This document shows positions 1-11,223 of a DNA stretch of 64,000 bases, one piece after another. Position numbers and translations under genes: made by a program. A model generated the notes under the pieces. It worked only from the letters and a program-made list of their open reading frames with translations. It searched no databases and was not told the DNA's origin. This stretch comes from Thiovibrio frasassiensis. GTDB lineage: Bacteria > Desulfobacterota > Desulfobulbia > Desulfobulbales > Desulfurivibrionaceae. Location: assembly GCF_029607905.1 (NCBI RefSeq), contig NZ_JAPHEH010000001.1:1517530-1581529 (forward strand). Reading direction: 5' to 3'. Position 1 is the first letter of the stretch, and each line of letters starts with the position of its first letter.

Positions 1-1
1 A

Positions 2-397
2 GGCGGCTGGCTTGAATTTGATAAGACCATTGCCACCCCTGATATGATGGGAACCGTGGGCAAGATCGGCAAGATCCTCGGACCCCGCAATTTGATGCCC
101 AATGCCAAGCTTGGCACGGTCACTTTCGATGTCGGCCGGGTCGTCAAGGAAATCAAGTCCGGCAAGGTTGATTTCAAGGTTGATAAGGCCGGGGTTCTCC
201 ACTGTATGGTTGGGAAGTCCTCCTTTGGTACCGAAAAATTGCAGGAAAATATTTTGGCCTTTGTTGACAAGGTTATTCAGCTCAAGCCCTCTTCCAGTAA
301 GGGCGTTTATTTGAAGGCGATTTTCTTGTCCACCACCATGGGGCCTGGTTTGAGGCTTGATCCCATGGAGTTGCGGGTTCTTTGCAAGCACGCCTGA
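2..397 (+). CDS. rplA: 50S ribosomal protein L1 (5' end outside window)
   Basis: L1 binds 23S rRNA at the mobile L1 stalk and in many bacteria represses its own L11-L1 mRNA. The frame is open from base 2, so only the last 131 residues are visible against a family length near 230; the gene starts upstream, presumably behind rplK. The visible part carries the conserved loop [16 protein letters not shown] and the C-terminal [11 protein letters not shown] motif of L1. A strong hairpin terminator follows the stop codon before rplJ. Identification is secure; only the start is missing. Confidence 0.97.
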   Translation, partial: GGWLEFDKTIATPDMMGTVGKIGKILGPRNLMPNAKLGTVTFDVGRVVKEIKSGKVDFKVDKAGVLHCMVGKSSFGTEKLQENILAFVDKVIQLKPSSSKGVYLKAIFLSTTMGPGLRLDPMELRVLCKHA

Positions 398-410
398 TGC
401 ATGTTGTCCC

Positions 411-434
411 CGCTGGTTGCAACCAGCGTTTTTT
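411..434 (+). terminator. Rho-independent terminator or attenuator after rplA
   Basis: A perfect 18-base palindrome with arms CGCTGGTTG/CAACCAGCG (411-428) is followed directly by six T residues (429-434). This has the form of an intrinsic terminator. Its position between the L1 and L10 genes suggests it separates, or partly attenuates, the L11-L1 and L10-L12-rpoBC transcription units. Confidence 0.8.
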
Positions 435-463
435 ATATATTTTGTTTTAAGCAGTTAAGTCGT

Positions 464-625
464 CAAAGACCGTGGGTACCTAAAGGTTTAATCGGCGTTT
501 TGGTTCTCTGAGAGACTCAAAGCGCGGGCCTGCCGAGGCGGAATGTCATTGCTTTTCGCAGTGTCGTCACATGGGTTGTTTTCATTTTCTGGAAAGAGCC
601 TATTCGTCTGTACCGGTCGACCTCG
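464..625 (+). promoter_or_regulatory. L10 leader (autoregulatory RNA upstream of rplJ)
   Basis: The leader between the terminator and rplJ contains CCTGCCGAGG at about 529-538, the hallmark sequence of the ribosomal L10 leader motif bound by the L10-(L12)4 complex for translational feedback. The flanks GACCG (468-472) and CGGTC (614-618) can pair as a closing stem. The assignment rests on the conserved core and on position. The full secondary structure was not computed. Confidence 0.7.
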
Positions 626-676
626 ACTGCTTCTCGCTAACCCTAATATGTTGTTAGTTTAAAGGAGGTAGAGGAA

Positions 677-1204
677 TTGAATCGAGACGATAAGGTTGCG
701 GTAGTCGAGGAACTCAGCAGCAGATTGGCCCATGCCAAGTTTGCGGTTGTTTCCGATTATCGTGGTCTGACCGTGCCTGTCATCTCACAACTCCGCCGTG
801 ACCTCAAGCAGAGCAACGCCGAAATCCGTGTCGCAAAAAACACCTTGCTGCGCCGGGCTATCAAAGGTACGCCTTTTGAGCCCATGGATCAGTTCCTGGA
901 AGGAACAACGGCTGTTACTTTTGCGGATGGGGATCCGGTGGCACCGGCTAAAGTTTTGGTTGAGTTTATTAAGACGAACCCAAAGCTTGAGATCAAGGTG
1001 GCTGTTTTAGATGGCAAATTGCTTACGGCAGACGATCTCAAGGCATTGTCCACATTGCCTGGCAAGGACGAACTCCGCGCGCAACTGCTTGCAGTCATGC
1101 TCGCTGTTCCCACCAGTTTTGTACGGGTGCTCAGCGCTGTACCACAAAAGGCGTTGTATGCATTGCAGGCAATAAAAGACCAGAAAGGTCAGGGCGACAA
1201 CTAA
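677..1204 (+). CDS. rplJ: 50S ribosomal protein L10
   Basis: L10 anchors the L7/L12 dimers to the ribosomal stalk and, in complex with L12, represses translation of its own leader. The 175-residue product has the usual length and N-terminal RNA-binding domain (residues 1 to about 130), including the KNTLLRRA segment, followed by the C-terminal helix that binds L12. It starts at TTG 677, chosen because AAAGGAGG lies at 661-668 and the protein begins MNRDDK as expected. It is followed 28 bases later by rplL. Confidence 0.97.
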   Translation: MNRDDKVAVVEELSSRLAHAKFAVVSDYRGLTVPVISQLRRDLKQSNAEIRVAKNTLLRRAIKGTPFEPMDQFLEGTTAVTFADGDPVAPAKVLVEFIKTNPKLEIKVAVLDGKLLTADDLKALSTLPGKDELRAQLLAVMLAVPTSFVRVLSAVPQKALYALQAIKDQKGQGDN

Positions 1205-1232
1205 ACAAGAATAGTATTTGGAGGATATAGCA

Positions 1233-1613
1233 ATGGCAGTATCAAAGGAAGATGTAATTGATTTTATCTCTAACATGACCGTTCTCGAGCTTTCCGAGCT
1301 CATCAAGGAACTTGAAGATAAGTTTGGCGTTTCCGCTGCCGCTCCGGTAGCAATGATGGCTGGCCCCGCTGCCGGCGGTGAAGTTGCGGCTGCCGAAGAG
1401 AAAACCGAGTTTGACGTAATCCTCGTCACCGCTGGCGACAAAAAGATCGGCGTCATCAAAGAGGTTCGCGCCATCACCTCTCTTGGTCTCAAGGAAGCCA
1501 AGGATTTGGTCGAAGGCGCACCCAGCCCGATCAAGGAAGGCGTATCCAAAGATGAAGCTGCCGATATCAAAGCCAAGATTGAGGCTGCCGGTGGAACTGT
1601 AGAGATCAAGTAG
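1233..1613 (+). CDS. rplL: 50S ribosomal protein L7/L12
   Basis: L7/L12 forms the flexible stalk that recruits and activates the translational GTPases. The 126-residue product shows the N-terminal dimerisation helices (1-32), an Ala/Gly-rich hinge (about 33-54) and the compact C-terminal domain with [21 protein letters not shown] 1233 is preferred over an in-frame TTG at 1218 because GGAGG lies at 1220-1224. The gene is followed by a 258-base gap full of hairpins before rpoB. Confidence 0.97.
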   Translation: MAVSKEDVIDFISNMTVLELSELIKELEDKFGVSAAAPVAMMAGPAAGGEVAAAEEKTEFDVILVTAGDKKIGVIKEVRAITSLGLKEAKDLVEGAPSPIKEGVSKDEAADIKAKIEAAGGTVEIK

Positions 1614-1630
1614 TGTAAACTTCGTATGGC

Positions 1631-1664
1631 TTTCTTGCTGAGCTGCTCAGGTTTCAGCAAGAAA
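1631..1664 (+). promoter_or_regulatory. 11-bp hairpin downstream of rplL (processing or attenuation site)
   Basis: TTTCTTGCTGA (1631-1641) pairs perfectly with TCAGCAAGAAA (1654-1664) around a 12-base loop. No T-run follows, so it is not a classical terminator. In Escherichia coli the equivalent rplL-rpoB gap holds an RNase III processing site and an attenuator that lower rpoBC expression relative to the ribosomal proteins. A similar role here is inferred from position. Confidence 0.6.
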
Positions 1665-1676
1665 AAATAGCATATT

Positions 1677-1699
1677 CTGGGGCTGACCAAAAGCCCCAG
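1677..1699 (+). promoter_or_regulatory. 8-bp hairpin in the rplL-rpoB gap
   Basis: CTGGGGCT (1677-1684) pairs perfectly with AGCCCCAG (1692-1699) around a 7-base loop. It lies between two longer hairpins and forms part of a three-hairpin series ahead of rpoB. Its role is unknown. Confidence 0.5.
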
Positions 1700-1720
1700 G
1701 GATCAACAAGAGATGCAGCG

Positions 1721-1750
1721 ACGCTACGGGGGAAACCCCGTAGCGTTCTT
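1721..1750 (+). terminator. rplL-rpoB attenuator hairpin
   Basis: ACGCTACGGGG (1721-1731) pairs with CCCCGTAGCGT (1736-1746) around a GAAA loop, giving a very stable 11-bp GC-rich stem followed by the pyrimidine stretch TCTT. The short, interrupted T-run suggests partial termination (attenuation) of readthrough into rpoB. The gene order requires that some transcripts pass it. Confidence 0.6.
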
Positions 1751-1871
1751 GCGTTCTTATCAAAGGGAGAGATTTGGCCACCATGAATTATGGCACAAAG
1801 CACCTCCTGACGCTCCACACCGGGGAGCCCGTTCCCTTCCGCTACCGCTAAACAGATGAGGGTATTGCTGC

Positions 1872-4800
1872 ATGCAAACTATCAAACGAGTTCGGAAAAG
1901 TTTCGCTAAAACCAAGAGTATTGTTGAGATCCCACATCTCATCGAGATGCAGCGCCTGTCTTACGAAAAGTTTCTGCAAATGGCTACAGAGCCAGATCAG
2001 CGCTCGGACAGCGGTTTGCAGGGGATATTTAAGAGTGTATTCCCCATACAGGATTTCAATGGCACCTGTTCTCTTGAGTTTGTGCGCTATAACTTTGGAG
2101 ATCCGAAATATTCCGTGGATGAATGTATTCAGCGGGGTATGACCTACGAGGTTCCCGTTAAGATTACAGTGCGCCTTGTTTCCTATGATACCGATGCCGA
2201 AACCGGTGTGCAGAATATCCGTGATATTAAAGAGCAGGCGGTTTACCTGGGCAGCATGCCCTTGATGACCAAAACCGGGGTCTATGTTGTCAACGGGACC
2301 GAAAGGGTTATCGTCAGTCAGTTACAGCGTTCGCCCGGCCTTTTTTACAGCCATGACGGCGGAAAAACCCATTCCGGCGGCAAGCTTCTTTATTCGGCCA
2401 GAATTATCCCGGTGCGCGGCTCGTGGATTGATCTTGAGTTTGACGCCAAGGATATTCTCTACGTCCGTATCGACCGCCGTCGTAAGTTTCCGGTGAGCAC
2501 GCTGCTTAAGGCCCTTGGCTACAGTGGTGATGAGCTCTTGCGTTACTATTACGATACGGAAAAAATCTCCGTGAGCCGGAAAAAATTCAAGAAAGAATTC
2601 TCCCCCGATCTGATGGTTGGGCAGAAAGTAACCCATGATATCGTTGATCCGAAAACCGGGGAAATTATTGCCAAAGACGGCCGCAAGATCGGTAAAGCAC
2701 TGGCCAAGAAGATTTTCGAAGCTGGGGTCACCCATTTTGATATAGAGGCGGAGAGTCTGGTTGGCAAGTTTCTTGCCCGGGATATCGTTGATCCCAAGAG
2801 TGGCGAGATCATTTTCCCCTGCAATACCGAGTTGACCGAGACGATGCTTGAGGAGATTGTTGCGGCCAAGATTTCGGAATTTGAACTCCTCTTCATCGAC
2901 GGGATCAAGGTTTCCGACTCTTTCCGTAAAACCCTGGCTCTGGACAAGGTGAGTACCCCGGAAGAGGCGTTGCTTGAAATATACCGCAGACTGCGGCCCA
3001 GCAGCCCCCCAACCCACGAAATCGCCTCAGCATTTTTCGAGAATTTGTTTTTCAGCGCCGACACCTATGACCTTTCCGAGGTTGGCCGTTTTAAGATCAA
3101 TGCCCGGTTGGGGGTGAACACCGATATCGAGCACCGCACCCTGACCAAGGACGACATCATGTTGGCGGTAAGGTATCTGGTGCGTCTCAAAGACAGCCAG
3201 GGCCCCATTGACGACATTGATCACCTTGGCAATCGTCGCGTTCGTACGGTTGGCGAGCTGGTGGAAAACCAGTATCGCATGGGCCTTGTCCGGATGGAAC
3301 GCGCAATTCGCGAGCGGATGAGTATTCAGGAGGTTGAGGCCTTGATGCCCCATGACCTGATCAATCCCAAGCCGATTACCGCCGCGATCAAGGAATTCTT
3401 TGGCACCAGCCAGCTTTCCCAGTTCATGGATCAGACCAACCCCTTGTCCGAGGTAACCCATAAGCGTCGGTTGAGCGCGCTTGGACCGGGTGGTCTTTCC
3501 CGCGAGCGTGCGGGCTTTGAGGTCCGCGATGTCCATCCGACCCATTATGGCCGGATTTGCCCCGTAGAAACCCCCGAGGGTCCGAACATCGGCCTTATTG
3601 TTTCACTTGCCACCTATGCCCGGGTCAATGAATTCGGTTTTATTGAAACGCCATACCGGAATGTCAAGGGGCGTAAGGCAACGAAGGAAATTGCCTACAT
3701 GACAGCTCTGGATGAACAGGAGCATGTCATTGCCCAGGCAAAAACCGAGCTGGACGGAAAAGGCAAGATTATTCCGGATACGCTTATTGCTCGGCAGGAT
3801 GGCGAGGTTCTTTCCACCGAGGCTGATGCCGTAACCCAGATGGATGTTTCTCCGAACCAGTTGGTGAGTGTTGCCGCCTCTCTTATCCCCTTTTTGGAGA
3901 ACGATGATGCCAACCGAGCCTTGATGGGATCCAACATGCAGCGCCAGGGCGTTCCTCTTTTGCGCCCTAAGGCTCCTTTGGTCGGGACCGGCCTTGAATT
4001 AACGGTAGCCAAGGATTCCGGTGTTTGCTTGCTGGCCGGTGGTGATGGGGTTGTGGAAGAGGTCGATGCCAACCGGGTCGTTGTTCGCTACGATGAGCCA
4101 GGAACCGACGGCTTTACCACCGGCATCGGGATCTATCGTCTTGAGAAATACAAGAAATCAAACCAGAATACCTGTTTTACCCAGCGACCTCTGGTAAATC
4201 CCGGACTCCGAGTGAAAAAGGGAGACATCCTCGCCGACGGACCGGCCTGTGATCAGGGCGAATTGGCGTTGGGCAAGAACGTGACCATCGCGTTCATGCC
4301 GTGGCGGGGCTACAACTTTGAGGACTCCATCCTGATCAGCGAGAAGATGCTGAAAAAGGATACCTATACCTCGCTCCATATCGAGGTGTTCGAGACCGTT
4401 GCCCGTGATACTAAATTGGGCAAGGAAGAAATCACCCGCGATATCCCCAATGTCAGTGAGGAAGCGTTGCGCAATCTCGACGAGTCCGGGGTTATCCGGA
4501 TCGGGGCAGAGATCAAGTCCGGAGATATCCTGGTGGGCAAGGTAACCCCCAAGGGGGAAACCCAGCTTTCTCCGGAAGAAAAATTGTTGCGCGCCATCTT
4601 CGGCGAAAAGGCCGGGGATGTAAAAGACACCTCCCTCCGCGTACCTCCTGGGGCCGAAGGGGTGGTCATCGACGCCAAGGTATTTTCCCGCAAAGGCGTA
4701 GAGAAAGACGAACGCACCCTGGCCATTGATGAGTTTGAGATCAAGACCCTTGAGCGGGATATGGAAGACGAGGTCAACTGTCTGAAAAAGGGTGTCCGCA

Positions 4801-5972
4801 ACAGTCTGGCCGATCTTCTCGAAGGCAAGACCGCGACTGCGGCGATCAAGGATAAAAAAGGCGAGGCTCTGCTTGCCAAGGGCAAGAAGATCTCCCGCGA
4901 AGTGATTGAGCAGTTGTCTCTCTCTACCATTAAGCTGATCAGCTATGCGGAAAAAGACAAGTTCGAAGGCGAAGTGACGCTTCTATTCGAGCGGTATGAA
5001 AGCCAGGTCAAGCTCGTGAGAGACCGGTATGAGGCCAGGATTTCCAGACTTAAGAAGGGGGATGATCTGCCCCCCGGCGTTATTCGGATGGTTAAGGTCT
5101 ATGTCGCCACCAAGCGCAAGTTGTCCGTGGGCGATAAGATGGCCGGCCGCCATGGTAACAAGGGTGTTGTTTCCCGGATCATGCCCGAAGAGGATATGCC
5201 TTATTTTGCCGATGGTACCACGGTGGATATTGTTTTGAATCCCCTGGGTGTTCCGTCTCGTATGAACGTGGGGCAGTTGTTGGAGGTGCATCTTGGTCTG
5301 GCAGCCAAAAGACTTGGCCAGCAGATTCAAAATCTTGCCGATCTGCAACAGGTTGCCGCAGTGAAGGAAAAATTGAAGAAGGTGTATGCTGCAGAGGAAT
5401 ACACGAAGCTGACCGAAGGGTTGTCGGATGATGATCTGTTAGTCCTTGCCCGGCGCATGGGATCGGGTGTGCATATGGCTACCCCGGTATTTGACGGGGC
5501 CCATGAAAGTGAGATCCGGAGTCTCCTGGTTGAGGCCGGAATGGACGAGGTCGGCCAGGCTACCTTGTATGACGGGTTGACCGGGGAAAAATTTGACAAC
5601 CCGGTCACCGTTGGCACCATGTATATTCTGAAACTCCATCATTTGGTTGATGATAAAATCCATGCCCGTTCCACAGGGCCCTATTCGCTGGTTACCCAGC
5701 AGCCCCTCGGCGGCAAAGCGCAGTTCGGTGGACAGCGTCTTGGCGAAATGGAGGTCTGGGCCTTGGAAGCGTATGGCGCAGCATATACTTTGCAGGAATT
5801 TTTAACAGTCAAGTCTGACGATGTGGGCGGTAGAACAAGGACATACGAGCGAATCGTTAAGGGCAATAACTTTCTTGAGGCAGGCTTGCCGGAATCTTTC
5901 CATGTCTTGGTGAAAGAACTCCAGGGGTTGTGTCTTGATATGGAACTGCTTGACGAGAAACCGGAAGTTTAG
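1872..5972 (+). CDS. rpoB: DNA-directed RNA polymerase subunit beta
   Basis: Beta subunit of RNA polymerase, 1366 residues. The rifampicin pocket (about residues 509-545) reads [20 protein letters not shown], the drug-sensitive wild-type form, and the [12 protein letters not shown] segment near residue 1085 contacts the active site. Residues about 255-345 hold two related units, [12 protein letters not shown] and [12 protein letters not shown], matching the proteobacterial insertion in this region. ATG 1872 is the only sensible start, although its ribosome binding site is weak. The C-terminus binds beta-prime, encoded 60 bases downstream. Confidence 0.99.
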   Translation: MQTIKRVRKSFAKTKSIVEIPHLIEMQRLSYEKFLQMATEPDQRSDSGLQGIFKSVFPIQDFNGTCSLEFVRYNFGDPKYSVDECIQRGMTYEVPVKITVRLVSYDTDAETGVQNIRDIKEQAVYLGSMPLMTKTGVYVVNGTERVIVSQLQRSPGLFYSHDGGKTHSGGKLLYSARIIPVRGSWIDLEFDAKDILYVRIDRRRKFPVSTLLKALGYSGDELLRYYYDTEKISVSRKKFKKEFSPDLMVGQKVTHDIVDPKTGEIIAKDGRKIGKALAKKIFEAGVTHFDIEAESLVGKFLARDIVDPKSGEIIFPCNTELTETMLEEIVAAKISEFELLFIDGIKVSDSFRKTLALDKVSTPEEALLEIYRRLRPSSPPTHEIASAFFENLFFSADTYDLSEVGRFKINARLGVNTDIEHRTLTKDDIMLAVRYLVRLKDSQGPIDDIDHLGNRRVRTVGELVENQYRMGLVRMERAIRERMSIQEVEALMPHDLINPKPITAAIKEFFGTSQLSQFMDQTNPLSEVTHKRRLSALGPGGLSRERAGFEVRDVHPTHYGRICPVETPEGPNIGLIVSLATYARVNEFGFIETPYRNVKGRKATKEIAYMTALDEQEHVIAQAKTELDGKGKIIPDTLIARQDGEVLSTEADAVTQMDVSPNQLVSVAASLIPFLENDDANRALMGSNMQRQGVPLLRPKAPLVGTGLELTVAKDSGVCLLAGGDGVVEEVDANRVVVRYDEPGTDGFTTGIGIYRLEKYKKSNQNTCFTQRPLVNPGLRVKKGDILADGPACDQGELALGKNVTIAFMPWRGYNFEDSILISEKMLKKDTYTSLHIEVFETVARDTKLGKEEITRDIPNVSEEALRNLDESGVIRIGAEIKSGDILVGKVTPKGETQLSPEEKLLRAIFGEKAGDVKDTSLRVPPGAEGVVIDAKVFSRKGVEKDERTLAIDEFEIKTLERDMEDEVNCLKKGVRNSLADLLEGKTATAAIKDKKGEALLAKGKKISREVIEQLSLSTIKLISYAEKDKFEGEVTLLFERYESQVKLVRDRYEARISRLKKGDDLPPGVIRMVKVYVATKRKLSVGDKMAGRHGNKGVVSRIMPEEDMPYFADGTTVDIVLNPLGVPSRMNVGQLLEVHLGLAAKRLGQQIQNLADLQQVAAVKEKLKKVYAAEEYTKLTEGLSDDDLLVLARRMGSGVHMATPVFDGAHESEIRSLLVEAGMDEVGQATLYDGLTGEKFDNPVTVGTMYILKLHHLVDDKIHARSTGPYSLVTQQPLGGKAQFGGQRLGEMEVWALEAYGAAYTLQEFLTVKSDDVGGRTRTYERIVKGNNFLEAGLPESFHVLVKELQGLCLDMELLDEKPEV

Positions 5973-6032
5973 GTCCAGAGGATCTTGCCGTTCGAAGAGA
6001 TTTGATTATTCAACATAGATAAGGGTGCTGCC

Positions 6033-9000
6033 GTGGAAGAACTTTTCAGCTTTTTTTCCAATCCGAAAGGACCGTTAAAATTCAATGCCGTGCGAATCTC
6101 CTTGGCCTCGCCGGAAAAAATTCGCGACTGGTCTCATGGTGAGGTGAAAAAACCGGAGACCATTAATTATCGGACTTTTAAGCCGGAGCGCGAAGGACTG
6201 TTTTGCGCCAAGATCTTCGGGCCGGTCAAAGATTACGAATGCAATTGCGGCAAATACAAGCGCATGAAGCACCGCGGCGTGGTCTGTGAAAAGTGCGGGG
6301 TTGAGGTTATCCAGTCCAAGGTCCGGCGGGAAAGGTTGGGGCATATCGAGTTGGCCGCGCCTGTCGCCCATATTTGGTTTCTCAAGAGTTTGCCGAGTAA
6401 AATCGGCAATATCCTCGATATGACCCTGAAGGAGCTGGAAAAGGTACTCTATTTTGATTCCTATGTGATTACTGCCTCCGATGAGCCCTCTTTGCCAGTC
6501 AGCTCTCTGCTGACCGAAGAAGCCTATCGTCAGGCCAGGGAAGATTTTCCCGGTAAGTTTAGCGTTGGCATTGGCGCGGCGGCCATCCAGGAGATGATGC
6601 AGAAGCTCGAGCTAGAGCCCTTATCCAAGGTGCTGCGCCAGGAGATGCGGGAAACCGGTTCCGAGGCCAAGCGCAAAAAATTGGCCAAGCGGTTGAATGT
6701 GGTCGAGGCTTTTCATGAGTCCGGCAACAAGCCCGATTGGATGATCCTCGATGTTATCCCGGTGCTGCCTCCTGACTTGCGTCCCCTCGTGCCTCTGGAA
6801 GGCGGACGTTTTGCCACTTCTGATCTCAACGACCTGTATCGTCGGGTAATCAACCGGAATAACCGCCTGAAGCGGTTGCTGGAACTCGATGCCCCGGAGA
6901 TTATCATCCGTAATGAAAAGCGGATGCTGCAGGAGGCCGTGGACGTACTGTTTGATAATGGTCGGCGTGGTAAGGTGATCACCGGGCCCAACAAGCGGCC
7001 GCTGAAATCGCTTTCCGATATGCTCAAGGGCAAACAGGGACGGTTTCGTCAGAATCTCCTCGGCAAACGGGTGGATTATTCCGGTCGTACCGTCATCGTG
7101 GTTGGTCCGCATCTTCGGTTGCATCAGTGTGGCCTGCCGAAGAAGATGGCCTTGGAGCTCTTCAAGCCCTTTATCTACAACAAGCTGGAGATGCTTGGCT
7201 ATGTGACGACCATCAAAAGCGCGCGCAAGATGGTGGAGAAAGGGACCAAGGAGGTCTGGGACGTCCTCGACGATGTGGTCAAGGAATATCCCATCATGCT
7301 CAACCGGGCACCCACCCTGCATCGTCTCGGTATGCAGGCCTTTGAGCCGGTACTGATCGAGGGCAAGGCCATTCAGTTGCATCCCCTGGTCTGTGCTGCG
7401 TTCAACGCAGACTTTGACGGGGATCAGATGGCCGTGCATGTGCCTCTTACGGTTGAGGCGCAGGTGGAAGCCCGGGTTTTGATGATGTCCACCAATAATA
7501 TCCTTTCTCCGGCGCACGGTGAGCCGGTTATCATTCCTTCCCAGGATATCGTTCTCGGTCTCTACTATATGAGTCGCGATCGTCATTTCGCCGCGGGTGA
7601 AGGCAAGGTTTTCAGCTCTCCGGCCGAGGTTCGCATGGCCTATGATCATGGTGCCGTGCATCTGCAGGCCAAGATCAAGGTTCGGCGGCAGGGTGAATTG
7701 GTGGATACCACGGTGGGTCGTGTTCTCCTTGGGGAACTGCTTCCGGAAAATGTCCCTTTCAGCCACGTCAATCAGGTGATGGGGAAAAAACAGCTGGCCA
7801 AGCTCATTGATCATACCTATCGCTACGCCGGCACCAAGGCTACGGTTATTCTGGCCGATCGTCTCAAGGATATGGGGTATGAATTCTCTACCAGAGCATC
7901 CATCTCCATCTGCATCAACGACATGATGATTCCAGAGACCAAGGAGGTCCAGGTAGCAAAAGCCGAAAATTCGGTGATGGAGGTTGAGCAGCAATACCGG
8001 GACGGCTTGATCACCGATGGTGAGAAGTACAACAAGATCGTTGATATCTGGTCGCGCGCCACCGATGAAGTGGCCAATGATATGATGCAGGAAATGAGTG
8101 TCCAGTACCTGCGGGACAAGAGCAACAAGATGTTTGAGTCCCCCAGTTTCAACTCCATTTATATCATGGCCGATTCCGGTGCCCGCGGCAGCCGTGACCA
8201 GATCCGGCAGCTTGCAGGTATGCGTGGTTTGATGGCCAAGCCATCCGGTGCGATCATCGAGACCCCGATCAAGGCAAACTTCCGGGAAGGTCTGAACGTT
8301 CTGGAATATTTTATTTCCACCCACGGTGCGCGGAAAGGCTTGGCGGATACCGCGCTTAAAACGGCAAACTCCGGTTATCTGACCAGACGGTTGGTGGATG
8401 TGGCCCAGGATGCAACCATCATCGAGAAGGATTGTGAAACCCTGGACGGGATTTTGATGGAAGCCCTGCTCGAAGGCGGGGAGGTGATCCAGCGCGTGGG
8501 CGATCGTATCTTGGGGCGTGTCGCCCTGGAAGATGTGATCGATCCGTTTAACGGCGAGATTATTGTCGAGGCCAACGAAGAAATTACCGAAGACAAGGTC
8601 AAGCAAATCGAGCAGGCCGGTATTGACCGGGTGATGATCCGTTCCGTGCTTACCTGTCAGGCTCGGCGCGGTGTCTGCAGTTCGTGCTATGGGCGTGATC
8701 TTGGCCGCGGGCACATGGTCAACATGGGCGAGGCGGTCGGTATTATCGCCGCGCAATCCATCGGCGAGCCCGGCACCCAGCTCACCATGCGGACCTTCCA
8801 TATCGGTGGTACCGCAAGCAGGAGCGTGGAACAGGCCGAGGTCCGATGCCAGCACGGCGGGACCGTGCAGTTCCAGAACATGCATTATGTGCAGAACATT
8901 GCCGGGACCATGATTGTCATGAACCGGAATGCGGCTGTCTCCATCATTGGTGCCCAGGGTCGGGAACGGGAACGCTATCAGATCAACTATGGCGCGCAAA

Positions 9001-10094
9001 TCTTTGTCAAGGAGGGGTCGGACATTGAACCGGATACCCTGATTGCCAATTGGGACCCATATACCATCCCCATCGTCAGCGAGATCGGCGGCGTGGTCAA
9101 ATTTGGTGACATCCTCGAGGGTGTCACCATGCAGGAGCGTGTTGACCCGGTTACCGGGAAATCAAGCCATGTTATTGTTCCTTCCCGCTCAGGGCAGCAT
9201 AACCCCCGTATTACCCTGAAGGATGAAACCGGCAAAACGGCAAAGTTGCCCAAAACCGGTTCTCCCGCCCGATATTCCCTGCCGGTTGGTGCCTTGATTT
9301 CGGTTGGGGAAGATACCGTCATTGAGCCGGGAACCGTGCTGGGCAAGATTCCACGGGAAACCACGAAAACAAAGGATATCACCGGCGGTCTTCCCCGAAT
9401 TGCCGAACTCTTTGAGGTTCGTAAGCCCAAGGAGTATGCGGTCATTACCGAGATTGATGGGCAGGTAAGCCTTGGTAAGGATCTTAAGGGCAAGAAGCGG
9501 GTTATTATTACCCCGGAGGTGGGCGAGGCCAAGGAATATCTTATCCCCAAAGGCAAGCATGTCAGCGTGCACGAGGGCGATTATGTTAAGGCCGGTGAGG
9601 CCTTGATGGATGGCTCTCCAGATCCCAATGACATCCTCCGCGTTATGGGTGTCAAGGAGCTGGCCAAGTTCCTGGTGAACGAGATCCAGGAGGTGTATCG
9701 TCTCCAGGGTGTAAAGATCAACGACAAGCACATCGAGGTTATCGTTCGCCAGATGCTGCGTCGGGTTCAGATCACCGGGGTGGGTGATTCCACCTTTATG
9801 TTGGGCGAGCATGTCGAGTGGTGGCGGTTTAAGGAGGAGAATGAAAAGCTTCTCCAGGAAGATGGCCGGCCGGCAACGGCGGAACCGTTGCTCCTTGGCG
9901 TGACAAAAGCCTCCCTCAGCACCGACAGCTTCATTTCCGCGGCCTCTTTCCAGGAAACCACCAAGGTCTTGACCAATGCGGCCATGGCCGGAAAGATCGA
10001 TACTTTAAGGGGCCTGAAAGAGAACGTGATCATGGGACGATTGGTCCCTGCGGGAACAGGCTTTGCTGACTATACGGGTGGAGTGGACAAATAA
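6033..10094 (+). CDS. rpoC: DNA-directed RNA polymerase subunit beta'
   Basis: Catalytic subunit of RNA polymerase, 1353 residues. The N-terminal zinc ribbon is CNCGKYK...CEKCG (about residues 69-87). The Mg-binding loop NADFDGDQM lies near residue 460, the second zinc site [13 protein letters not shown] near 875, and the bridge/trigger region [20 protein letters not shown] near 905-925. The start is GTG 6033, in frame with the conserved N-terminus. The length is that of the compact beta-prime without large lineage insertions. A 124-base gap with a promoter candidate follows. Confidence 0.99.
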   Translation: MEELFSFFSNPKGPLKFNAVRISLASPEKIRDWSHGEVKKPETINYRTFKPEREGLFCAKIFGPVKDYECNCGKYKRMKHRGVVCEKCGVEVIQSKVRRERLGHIELAAPVAHIWFLKSLPSKIGNILDMTLKELEKVLYFDSYVITASDEPSLPVSSLLTEEAYRQAREDFPGKFSVGIGAAAIQEMMQKLELEPLSKVLRQEMRETGSEAKRKKLAKRLNVVEAFHESGNKPDWMILDVIPVLPPDLRPLVPLEGGRFATSDLNDLYRRVINRNNRLKRLLELDAPEIIIRNEKRMLQEAVDVLFDNGRRGKVITGPNKRPLKSLSDMLKGKQGRFRQNLLGKRVDYSGRTVIVVGPHLRLHQCGLPKKMALELFKPFIYNKLEMLGYVTTIKSARKMVEKGTKEVWDVLDDVVKEYPIMLNRAPTLHRLGMQAFEPVLIEGKAIQLHPLVCAAFNADFDGDQMAVHVPLTVEAQVEARVLMMSTNNILSPAHGEPVIIPSQDIVLGLYYMSRDRHFAAGEGKVFSSPAEVRMAYDHGAVHLQAKIKVRRQGELVDTTVGRVLLGELLPENVPFSHVNQVMGKKQLAKLIDHTYRYAGTKATVILADRLKDMGYEFSTRASISICINDMMIPETKEVQVAKAENSVMEVEQQYRDGLITDGEKYNKIVDIWSRATDEVANDMMQEMSVQYLRDKSNKMFESPSFNSIYIMADSGARGSRDQIRQLAGMRGLMAKPSGAIIETPIKANFREGLNVLEYFISTHGARKGLADTALKTANSGYLTRRLVDVAQDATIIEKDCETLDGILMEALLEGGEVIQRVGDRILGRVALEDVIDPFNGEIIVEANEEITEDKVKQIEQAGIDRVMIRSVLTCQARRGVCSSCYGRDLGRGHMVNMGEAVGIIAAQSIGEPGTQLTMRTFHIGGTASRSVEQAEVRCQHGGTVQFQNMHYVQNIAGTMIVMNRNAAVSIIGAQGRERERYQINYGAQIFVKEGSDIEPDTLIANWDPYTIPIVSEIGGVVKFGDILEGVTMQERVDPVTGKSSHVIVPSRSGQHNPRITLKDETGKTAKLPKTGSPARYSLPVGALISVGEDTVIEPGTVLGKIPRETTKTKDITGGLPRIAELFEVRKPKEYAVITEIDGQVSLGKDLKGKKRVIITPEVGEAKEYLIPKGKHVSVHEGDYVKAGEALMDGSPDPNDILRVMGVKELAKFLVNEIQEVYRLQGVKINDKHIEVIVRQMLRRVQITGVGDSTFMLGEHVEWWRFKEENEKLLQEDGRPATAEPLLLGVTKASLSTDSFISAASFQETTKVLTNAAMAGKIDTLRGLKENVIMGRLVPAGTGFADYTGGVDK

Positions 10095-10106
10095 TATATA
10101 TTTGCC

Positions 10107-10135
10107 TTGACAAGCATTCGCCCTTCGAGTAAATA
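10107..10135 (+). promoter_or_regulatory. Candidate promoter of the str operon
   Basis: A perfect -35 box TTGACA (10107-10112) is followed after 17 bases by TAAATA (10130-10135), a weak -10 match. It lies in the rpoC-rpsL gap, where a separate str promoter is common. The weak -10 keeps confidence moderate. Confidence 0.45.
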
Positions 10136-10218
10136 TGCCGTTTTCCTATGCCGCGCAGTGGAGTTTGGCAAGAGGAAGATGCTACTAATTAATATCAGTA
10201 CTATGGGAGTCGATTTCA

Positions 10219-10590
10219 ATGCCAACCATTAATCAGCTGGTGCGGCACGGACGGAAAGTAAAGATCAGCAAAACCAATACGCCTGCGTTGAAGGGTTCTC
10301 CGCAGAAACGTGGTGTTTGCGTCCGTGTATATACCACTACCCCCAAGAAGCCAAACTCAGCCTTGAGAAAGGTTGCCAGGGTGCGGCTGACCAACGGGAT
10401 CGAGGTTACCTCGTATATCCCAGGTATTGGCCATAACCTTCAGGAGCATTCCGTTGTCCTGATTCGCGGTGGCAGGGTGAAGGATCTTCCCGGTGTCCGT
10501 TACCATATCATTCGTGGTACCTTGGATACCCTTGGTGTTGCTAACCGTAAGCAGGGTCGTTCCAAGTACGGAGCCAAGCGCCCGAAATAA
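10219..10590 (+). CDS. rpsL: 30S ribosomal protein S12
   Basis: S12 sits at the decoding centre of the small subunit. The 123-residue product has the invariant [17 protein letters not shown] region, whose lysine is the classic streptomycin-resistance position (here the sensitive Lys), and the [12 protein letters not shown] motif. ATG 10219 follows a GGGAG at about 10204-10208. It is the first gene of the str operon rpsL-rpsG-fusA-tuf. Confidence 0.98.
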   Translation: MPTINQLVRHGRKVKISKTNTPALKGSPQKRGVCVRVYTTTPKKPNSALRKVARVRLTNGIEVTSYIPGIGHNLQEHSVVLIRGGRVKDLPGVRYHIIRGTLDTLGVANRKQGRSKYGAKRPK

Positions 10591-10625
10591 GCGGTTTGCC
10601 TACTGTGTGAGAAGGAGTTTTAGAG

Positions 10626-11099
10626 ATGCCTAGAAAAAGACTTGTTGCAAGACGCCCGATCGAACCGGATCCGCGTTTTAATAGTGTGCTCGTTTCCAAG
10701 TTTGTTAACGGGCTGATGGAGTGTGGCAAGAAGAGTATAGCTCGGGGCATTTTTTACGGCGCCATGGATATGATCGAGAGCCGTATCACCGAGGCCGATC
10801 CGATCGTGGTCTTTGAAAAAGCCTTGGAGAAAGTGCGCCCCCGGCTTGAGGTGAAATCTCGGCGGGTGGGTGGTGCTACCTATCAGGTGCCGGTTGAGGT
10901 TCGTCCTGAAAGAAGAAATGCCCTGGCTATTCGCTGGTTGGTTGCCTTTGCTCAGAAAAGACCTGGGAAAACCATGGCTGATAAGCTGGCCGGAGAACTT
11001 GCTGATGCCTACAATAACCGTGGCGCGGCAGTGAAAAAACGCGAAGATACGCACCGTATGGCCGATGCCAACAAGGCATTTGCCCATTACCGCTGGTAA
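10626..11099 (+). CDS. rpsG: 30S ribosomal protein S7
   Basis: S7 nucleates assembly of the 3' domain of 16S rRNA and can repress the str operon mRNA. The 157-residue product contains [21 protein letters not shown] and the [18 protein letters not shown] helix typical of S7. ATG 10626 has AAGGAG upstream (10612-10617). It lies 35 bases after rpsL and 124 bases before the preferred fusA start. Confidence 0.98.
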   Translation: MPRKRLVARRPIEPDPRFNSVLVSKFVNGLMECGKKSIARGIFYGAMDMIESRITEADPIVVFEKALEKVRPRLEVKSRRVGGATYQVPVEVRPERRNALAIRWLVAFAQKRPGKTMADKLAGELADAYNNRGAAVKKREDTHRMADANKAFAHYRW

Positions 11100-11223
11100 T
11101 TATTGGGCTCTTGGTTTTCCTTGGTTGACAAAACCGCGGGGAGGGGGTATTAACACCAATCCTTGTCGGGCGGGTTGGTTTTTCCAGCCTGTAAAATAAG
11201 TGTCCAGGGGAAGGCAAGTGGTT

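Noticed and set aside
6621-8999. A 792-residue open frame on the minus strand opposite rpoC
   Set aside because: It is a mirror of the codon bias of rpoC, has no family features or ribosome binding site, and lies wholly inside an essential gene.
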